The notes below the pieces were generated by a model. It had not been told where the DNA came from and made no database searches. It saw only the letters and a program-made list of their open reading frames with translations. From contig NZ_CM002285.1 in assembly GCF_000497445.1 (NCBI RefSeq), positions 4,522,033 through 4,569,694 of the forward strand: a DNA stretch of 47,662 nt, written 5' to 3'. This document shows positions 42,766-47,662 of the stretch, piece by piece; position 1 is the stretch's first letter; every line of letters begins with the position of its first letter. Source of the DNA: Streptomyces roseochromogenus subsp. oscitans DS 12.976 (GTDB lineage Bacteria > Actinomycetota > Actinomycetes > Streptomycetales > Streptomycetaceae). A program made the translations under genes and the position numbers.

Positions 42766-43404
42766 GTGCCTGCGACCGCCGTAGAGCCCGGGGGTGCGGT
42801 GGAGGTTCGGGGTGTGCGTCACGCATACGGTCGCCGTGAGGTCTTGCGGGGCCTTGACCTTGATCTACGGCCTGGAGTGCTGGCCGGGATTGTCGGCGAG
42901 AACGGTGCGGGCAAGTCGACGCTGTTGAAGATCTTGTCTGGTGAGCTGCGCCCGCTGGGTGGCACGGTCCGTCATGGGGGCCGTTTCGGCTACTGCCCGC
43001 AGGACGTGGTGGTCAACGAGGCTCTGACCGTGCGCCAGCATCTGGAGTTCTTCCGAGTCGCGCGCGGGCTGTCGGATCTGCAGCACGCCGGGCAGGTGAT
43101 GGACGCGTTGGGATTGTCGGAGTACGTCGATGAGCGTGCCGGCCTGCTCAGCGGCGGAACCCGTCAGAAGCTGAACCTGACCCTGGCGCTGATGCATGAC
43201 CCGCAGGTGCTGCTGCTGGACGAGCCCTACCAGGGTTTCGACTGGGAGACCTACCAGCGTTTCTGGGACTTGGCGGCCCGATTACGCGATACGGGCCGCT
43301 CAGTCCTTGTCGTCTCCCACCTGGCCTATGACGCTGAGCGCCTGGACGAGTTGTGGCGCCTTCAGCGCGGCGTGCTGCGCCCCGCTGAGGGGGTGTCGGC
43401 ATGA
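42766..43404 (+). CDS. ABC transporter ATP-binding protein
   Basis: 212 residues. Walker A is GENGAGKST (44-52), the Q-loop region is FGYCPQDVVVNEALTV, the signature is LSGGTRQKLNL, Walker B is VLLLDEPYQGFDWE and the H-loop is VVSHLAYD. The size and the early signature suit the nucleotide-binding subunit of an ABC-2-type exporter. The stop overlaps the permease gene start (ATGA), so both are one transporter. The GTG at 42766 is the earliest start that fits; a GTG at 42799 is also possible. About 220 bases of gene-free DNA precede it, after the Tn7-like relic. Together with the isoprenoid synthase genes downstream it may export their product. Confidence 0.88.
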   Translation: MPATAVEPGGAVEVRGVRHAYGRREVLRGLDLDLRPGVLAGIVGENGAGKSTLLKILSGELRPLGGTVRHGGRFGYCPQDVVVNEALTVRQHLEFFRVARGLSDLQHAGQVMDALGLSEYVDERAGLLSGGTRQKLNLTLALMHDPQVLLLDEPYQGFDWETYQRFWDLAARLRDTGRSVLVVSHLAYDAERLDELWRLQRGVLRPAEGVSA

Positions 43405-44243
43405 GGCGGCACCTGAACCTGTTCGTCACAGCAGTCCGTTTCGACCTGGTCGAACACGCCCGGAACAGGCTCGCCATGGTCCTGGTCGCCGTGTTCATCC
43501 CCTGCTGGATCAGCCTGGCGTACGCCGTCATCCCCAGCAGGCACCTGGCCTTCCGCCTGCGGGCGACCGGCCGGCTGCTGGCACCGGCCGGCAACCAGAT
43601 CACGCAGATCACCGGCGCCATCAACGCCGTCACCCTCATCACCGGGTTCATGATGTTCGCCGTCACGTTCAACGGCGGGCGCTTCGACCGCCGCCTGGCC
43701 TTGGCCGGGTACCCCCGCATCCATCTCGTCCTGGCCAAGACCACCTCGCTGACCCTGGCCTCCGGCGCCATCGCGGCCTATGCCACCGCGGTGATCTGCA
43801 TGGCCTGGAGCCCTCGGCAGCCACTGCTGCTCGCCGCTGCCTTGTTCTGCGGAGCGATGACCTACGGGGCGCTCGGCGTCGTCTTCGGCTCGCTGCTGCG
43901 CCGGGAGGTGGAGGGCATGTTCGCCCTGGTCATGACCAGCCTCGTGGATGTCGGTCTTCAAAATCCGCTGGCCGGCGGCGGTGCCGGAAGCCAGGTCGTG
44001 CGGTTCCTGCCTACCTACGGCACCATGCAGGCTGCCTCAGCTGCGGGTTTCACCCGCGAGTGGCTGCCCGGTGATCTGGCCGTTCAGTTCTTGTGGTTCG
44101 CCGGCGCCGCGTTCCTGGGCCTGCTCGCCTTCCACCGCCGCACCAAAGACGCCCTGACCGCAATGCCGTCCTTGCGTCTGCCTTGGCTGCCCACGCGCCG
44201 ACAACCTGCGCACCCGGCCCGGGCCACGTCGACGTCCCGCTGA
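43401..44243 (+). CDS. ABC-2-type transporter permease
   Basis: 280 residues with about six membrane segments: LAMVLVAVFIPCWISLAYAVI; QITGAINAVTLITGFMMFAVTF; TSLTLASGAIAAYATAVICMAW; LLLAAALFCGAMTYGALGVVFGSLL; GMFALVMTSLVDVGLQNPL; GDLAVQFLWFAGAAFLGLLAF. The pattern, with the long gap after the first helix and the SLLRREVEGMF loop, is that of ABC-2 permeases. The C-terminal tail is basic and Pro-rich. It is translated with the ATPase gene upstream (4-base overlap) and followed after 115 bases by the phytoene-synthase-like gene. Confidence 0.82.
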   Translation: MRRHLNLFVTAVRFDLVEHARNRLAMVLVAVFIPCWISLAYAVIPSRHLAFRLRATGRLLAPAGNQITQITGAINAVTLITGFMMFAVTFNGGRFDRRLALAGYPRIHLVLAKTTSLTLASGAIAAYATAVICMAWSPRQPLLLAAALFCGAMTYGALGVVFGSLLRREVEGMFALVMTSLVDVGLQNPLAGGGAGSQVVRFLPTYGTMQAASAAGFTREWLPGDLAVQFLWFAGAAFLGLLAFHRRTKDALTAMPSLRLPWLPTRRQPAHPARATSTSR

Positions 44244-44358
44244 GTGACGCCCCCGCACGACGGCCCAACAAGGGCCCTGGAGGGACGTGTCGCGCCCTCA
44301 TCGCAGAGCGAAGTCCTGACCCCGAAAGGGGGCCGGTTGAGCAGAAAGGGGTTCACAG

Positions 44359-45255
44359 ATGCTGGTAGGGCGATGGCTGGATGCGGCGGGTATCACCGAT
44401 CCTGTCCTTCGGCGCTGCTACACGGTGTGCGCGCGAGAGGTATCCGGTCTCGGCGGAGGGCGCGGCCGCTGGGGGGCGCTGCGCATCGCGCCCGCAGCGG
44501 CACGGCCTTATACGGCGGCGCTGGTGGCACACGGGTGCCGTGCTGATGCCTGGGCAGATAGCGGGCCGGTCGAGGACCGTCGGCGTCGGCTCGCCGAATT
44601 CGCGGAGGCCACCCGGGCAGCATTCGCCACTGGCGGCTCCCACGATCCCGTCCTGCACGCCACGGTGCACACGCAGCGGACCTTCGGCATGCCGCTGTCA
44701 CTGATCGAGGACATGTTCACCGGGATGCAGCGCGATCTCGACTTCCGTGACTTCGTCACTTACGCGGAACTGTGCCAGTGGGCCGGGCAGGTCTCAGGCA
44801 GCCCGTTCTACAGGGTCATGTGGGCCATGGTCGGCACCGAACTGGCCGAAGTGCAATCGCTGGCGCATGAGTTCGCCGAACTGTGCCAGCTGGCCGACGT
44901 GCTGTGCGACCTGTCGGAGGACCTCGACGACGGCCGCCTGTACCTCCCTCTGGAGGATCTCCACCAGTTCGGGGTGTGCCCTGAGGACGTCAAGGCGAAG
45001 CGGTGGACACCGCCCATGGCTGATCTCATCGCGTTCGAGGCCGCGCGCGTCACTGACCGGCTGCCCGCCCTGGCCGCTGAACTGGAACACACCACCGCCA
45101 GCCCCTATACCCACGCAGTGGGAGAGCATTTCAGGCTCCTCGTGGCCGGAGCGCTGGCCGCAGGACAGGACGTACTACACCGGCCGGTGCAACCACCCAT
45201 GGGCCACTTCCTCAACGCGTGGCGCCCCGTCATGCGCGATGTCATCCCCTGCTGA
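44359..45255 (+). CDS. Squalene/phytoene synthase family protein
   Basis: 298 residues. Two Asp-rich motifs of trans-isoprenoid head-to-head synthases are visible: ADAWADSG (DxxxD, about residues 61-65) and LADVLCDLSEDLDDGRLYLPLEDL (DxxxDxxxD, about 184-192, followed by the near-universal GR.YLP.EDL). Between them is LIEDMFTGMQRDLDF, the family helix with the M..DL motif, and SPFYRVMWAMVG. Such enzymes condense two prenyl diphosphates (squalene, phytoene, or presqualene products); the exact substrate cannot be told. The polyprenyl diphosphate synthase next to it would supply the substrate. ATG 44359, in line with the ABC genes. Confidence 0.85.
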   Translation: MLVGRWLDAAGITDPVLRRCYTVCAREVSGLGGGRGRWGALRIAPAAARPYTAALVAHGCRADAWADSGPVEDRRRRLAEFAEATRAAFATGGSHDPVLHATVHTQRTFGMPLSLIEDMFTGMQRDLDFRDFVTYAELCQWAGQVSGSPFYRVMWAMVGTELAEVQSLAHEFAELCQLADVLCDLSEDLDDGRLYLPLEDLHQFGVCPEDVKAKRWTPPMADLIAFEAARVTDRLPALAAELEHTTASPYTHAVGEHFRLLVAGALAAGQDVLHRPVQPPMGHFLNAWRPVMRDVIPC

Positions 45256-45273
45256 CCATCGAAGGGACCTGTC

Positions 45274-46248
45274 ATGTCCATCGCCGCGACCCCAGTCGGG
45301 GGCACACACATTCCGCTCCTGGAAGCTGAACTGCTGCGCTGGGTGGGCAGCGGCGACAGCCTGCTGGAGGTGTCATGCCTGGACGCACTGTTCCCCCCGG
45401 GCAAGCTCCTGCGCCCCGTCCTGTGCATGGAGTCGGCCAAAGCCGTCGGCGGCACCGCCGACCAGGTGCTGGCTTTCGCGGCCGGCATCGAATGCCTGCA
45501 CGTCGCCAGCCTTGTCCACGACGACATCGTCGATCAGGACCCGGTACGCCGCGGGCGGGCCTCCACCGCCGAGCAGTACGGTCTCGCCGAGGCCCTGGTA
45601 GCAGGCGACGGACTGTCGATGGCCGGCATTGCGGCCATGCTCAGCGGCGGCCCCGCCGAGCGCGTACTGCACGCAGCACGGGTCACCGTCGAGGCCCTGC
45701 GTCACATGTGCCAGGGCATCATGCGCGAAACCGAAATCCGCGGCGACCTGACCTGCGGGGTACCCGCCGTCCTGAACGTCATGCAAGCCAAGACCGCCGC
45801 GCTGACCGGCGCCGCCTGCCAGGCCGGCGCCATCCTGGCCGGAGCAACCCCGGAGCAGGACCGGGCCCTCCGCACGTACGGAGAACAGCTCGGCATGGCC
45901 TTCCAGATCCGTGACGACCTGCTCCCCTACACCGCCGAGGACCAGATCACCGGCAAGACAGCCATCAGCGACGTCGCCAACCTGCAGCCCACCCTGCCCG
46001 TCCTGCTCGCCTACGAAGTGGCCGACAAAGCCGACCGCGACCGCCTGACCACCGTATTCCACGGCGACATCGATCCCGTCACCGCACACCGAGACATCCT
46101 CGCCGTGCTGACACGCACCGGCGCCCTCACCAAGGCGGCCCAGATGGCATCTTCCCGCGCCGAACGAGCACACGTTGCACTCACCGGCCTGCCGGGCGCC
46201 CTGCGCCTCGCCGAACTGGCCACCTCAGCAGCCGACCGTCAGCGCTGA
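45274..46248 (+). CDS. Polyprenyl diphosphate synthase
   Basis: 324 residues, trans-type prenyltransferase fold. The first Asp-rich motif is VHDDIVDQD (DDxxD at 83-87), before it KLLRPVLCM (Lys-Arg substrate pocket). The second region is FQIRDDLLPYTAED (Asp214, Asp215), where the usual DDxxD has Pro in the last position. GKTAISDVANLQPTLPVLLA is the family GKxxxxDl...tlP motif. Product chain length cannot be read safely; the residues before the first motif (ECLHVASLVH) suit C15-C20 or longer. ATG 45274 follows GAAGGGA, 19 bases after the synthase gene upstream. It should supply GGPP-like substrate to the phytoene/squalene-like synthase. Confidence 0.9.
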   Translation: MSIAATPVGGTHIPLLEAELLRWVGSGDSLLEVSCLDALFPPGKLLRPVLCMESAKAVGGTADQVLAFAAGIECLHVASLVHDDIVDQDPVRRGRASTAEQYGLAEALVAGDGLSMAGIAAMLSGGPAERVLHAARVTVEALRHMCQGIMRETEIRGDLTCGVPAVLNVMQAKTAALTGAACQAGAILAGATPEQDRALRTYGEQLGMAFQIRDDLLPYTAEDQITGKTAISDVANLQPTLPVLLAYEVADKADRDRLTTVFHGDIDPVTAHRDILAVLTRTGALTKAAQMASSRAERAHVALTGLPGALRLAELATSAADRQR

Positions 46249-46353
46249 GTAGGGCCGGGGACGGGCGCGGTGGCTGATGCTCCGTATCCAGCCCCCGCTC
46301 CTGGTCTGCACCGGGCTGGCCGCTCAGCCCTCACGTACAGGAGACCTGCGCTC

Positions 46354-46938
46354 ATGAATACCTCCCGCAGCCTCAAGCGCTCCGCTCTGGCCGTGGCCGG
46401 GGCCGCCGGTGTCCTGGCGGTGGCGGTGATCGTCATCCCTCAGGAGGAGACCCCGGCCGCTCAGAGTGTGAAGTCCCCTCCGCTCCTGGCCGCCCTTACG
46501 CAAGCGGCTTCGCTGCCGTTCGCCTGCCAGGAGGCGATCTTCAAGGCCGGGGATCAGTTCGCCACCACCCGCTACGCCATCCCGGACGAGTTCTGGAACG
46601 CCGCTGTCGCCGCTCTGGGCAGTCTGACCGAGACCGAGCGGGCCGAACTCACCCGGCCTGCCTGTGCGGCGTGGAACAGTTGGGCCACCGCCAATAGTTC
46701 CGCCGTGACGGGTGAGCTCGACAACCGCTACCGCAACGCCGCCTTGCCGGTGTGCAACAAGTTCACCGTCGCCACGGGGGGAACGGTCAGGAAGTTCTCT
46801 CTGAACACGCCGGCGGCGGCCCGGGGCCTGGAAAAGGTGGTCAAGAAGGTGTGGACCCAGGCCATGACCAAGCTTTCCGCTACGGCCTCCGACGCCACCT
46901 GCCGCACCTCATACAGCACCGCCAAGACCGCCTGGTAG
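46354..46938 (+). CDS. Secreted protein with four cysteines, function unknown
   Basis: 194 residues. The N-terminus, MNTSRSLKRSALAVAGAAGVLAVAVIVIP, is a Sec signal peptide or a signal anchor. The mature part is mainly helical with four Cys (FACQ, PACA, VCNK, ATCR) likely forming two disulfides, and motifs such as IPDEFWNAAVAALGSLTETERAELT. I do not recognise a family. It lies 105 bases after the prenyl synthase gene on the same strand, so it may belong to the isoprenoid locus, for instance as an extracellular binding protein. AGGAG lies about 10 bases before ATG 46354. Confidence 0.7.
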   Translation: MNTSRSLKRSALAVAGAAGVLAVAVIVIPQEETPAAQSVKSPPLLAALTQAASLPFACQEAIFKAGDQFATTRYAIPDEFWNAAVAALGSLTETERAELTRPACAAWNSWATANSSAVTGELDNRYRNAALPVCNKFTVATGGTVRKFSLNTPAAARGLEKVVKKVWTQAMTKLSATASDATCRTSYSTAKTAW

Positions 46939-47058
46939 CCACCGCGGCCCTGGCCCCTGGTTTAGCCGACAGGATCCGCCAACACTTGTCGCCCATGCCA
47001 ACGAGCATCGCAGTTGCCGCGGACTCGGGCTTCCTCGGAGAAGGTTGGTCCAAGGGCC

Positions 47059-47328
47059 GAGTTGGAGGATCACGCACTGCCGGTATGGGGAAGCGACACC
47101 TCCACCGAGGGTGCCTCGGAGGTGACGGGCACCGTCCTCAACGCGCTCCGCAGCCTTCCCGAGCGCCAGAGAGTGGTTCTCGCCTGAGCGATGGACGGCT
47201 ACAGCCCTCAAGAGATCGGCGAGATTTTGGGCCTGACACCAGCCGGCGTCCGCTCCCATCTGCGTCATGCCCGCAACAACCTCAAAAGGATTCTGGAGTC
47301 GGAGCCTTCAGGTGATCGGTGCTCTTGA
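47059..47328 (+). pseudogene. ECF-type sigma factor, region 4 remnant with nonsense codon
   Basis: The frame reads ELEDHALPVWGSDTS, then VLNALRSLPERQRVVLA, a TGA, then AMDGYSPQEIGEILGLTPAG and VRSHLRHARNNLKRIL. This is sigma-70 region 4 with its helix-turn-helix. The TGA stands where the family has Trp (LAW.mdG), so one G-to-A change broke it. Regions 1-2 are not found upstream, so the gene is also truncated. It may once have controlled the neighbouring locus. Confidence 0.78.
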
Positions 47329-47662
47329 CGGCGCACAGTGTCCGGCATGATGGTCGACGGCCGGACGCTCAGCGCGAAGGCGGGGAGGTTCCGGGATGAC
47401 CGCAGTTGTACAGCGCCCCGACCCGTCGATGGCGGGGCGCTGCAGGACATCTCCTTCTCCCGGATGGACAAGCGCGTCAGCCTGCCCGCGTGCGGTTCGC
47501 CCTGCGCTACCGCGATCTCCCCAAGCAGGTCGGCTCCTTGCAGTGGAGTACGGCCGACGACCTCATGGTCGTCAGCGGCACGCAGGATGCCAACGGCGAC
47601 CCGCGGCACACGTCGCCGCTGGAAGTTAGTCGTGTGGGGTGAACACACCGGGGGTTGACAGT
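47329..47662. other. Window-end region, no clear gene
   Basis: Several overlapping short frames are open on the plus strand, one of them reading RYRDLPKQVGSLQWSTADDL, but no start, family or frame is convincing. The right junction of the element and the pirin 5' half are not present here. Confidence 0.35.

Larger units (their letters stand above)
14303..47662. mobile_element. Integrative mobilizable element at the phiC31 attB site (left end to window end)
   Basis: Everything from the att junction to the window end is read as one inserted element, because the missing pirin 5' half does not appear. It has its own integrase and directionality factor, plasmid-type replication and partition genes, MobC and relaxase, and several cargo loci. 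No TraB/FtsK-type DNA translocase and no phage structural gene is seen in the window, so it looks like an integrated plasmid or mobilizable element rather than a prophage. Later insertions (an IS5-family copy, an IS remnant, a Tn7-like transposon) have landed in it. Confidence 0.8.

Noticed and set aside
47338..47658. Gene at the window end
   Set aside because: Three overlapping frames compete, none with a domain or clear ribosome site.

Overview
The window is Streptomyces DNA: G+C and codon use are very high, and the left 14 kb carries the conserved chromosomal order metG, DoxX, nucleotidyltransferase, aspS, SpoIIE-type phosphatase, AI-2E-type permease, pirin. A parS-like site inside aspS fits a place near the chromosomal origin. 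All functional calls are by reading alone; no database was searched.

Chromosomal part (1-14302): end of a membrane protein, a decayed endonuclease fragment, a FUSC-family permease, a VWA protein with a long acidic low-complexity region, metG with a strong terminator, a DoxX protein, a TTG-started nucleotidyltransferase, aspS, a PAS/GAF/SpoIIE/ATPase phosphatase, an AI-2E permease overlapping it tail to tail, a small secreted protein, and the 3' part of a pirin gene. The pirin gene is cut at the phiC31-type attB core (TTG at 14303-14305), and the adjoining arm matches the phiC31 attP right arm.

Integrative element (14303 to beyond the window end): phiC31-family serine integrase, Gp3-like recombination directionality factor, ParB-like protein, winged-helix replication-type protein, zinc-finger protein, two membrane proteins of plasmid type, MobC with three hairpins in its 5' region (candidate oriT), and a relaxase. 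A 17-bp palindrome, CCGGTT-N5-AACCGG and variants, recurs four times at the front of element transcription units and may be an element-wide operator. The second junction and the pirin 5' end are not in the window.

Cargo: (i) 28.6-33.9 kb, all on the minus strand and of visibly lower G+C: two short peptide genes, a hairpin, an HTTM/SdpB-like membrane protein, an alpha/beta hydrolase, a small WxFFxP membrane protein, a decayed ABC ATPase and a CrtI-like flavoprotein, preceded by a receiver protein cut by an IS5-family element. One peptide carries a PxxxTP motif followed by a hydrophobic Ala/Val/Thr tail, which points to a linaridin-like RiPP locus and is the best candidate for a new system. (ii) 37.7-42.2 kb: a minimal Tn7-like transposon, tnsA-tnsB-tnsC-tniQ, with TnsB-type end repeats, abutting a relic of a second related end. 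(iii) 42.8-46.9 kb: ABC exporter genes, a phytoene/squalene synthase-like protein, a polyprenyl diphosphate synthase and a secreted protein, a possible isoprenoid locus.

Plasmid backbone genes between the cargo (replication-relaxation protein, lipoprotein, DUF317 protein) are partly destroyed by IS and transposon insertions. No tRNA, rRNA or CRISPR array was seen.
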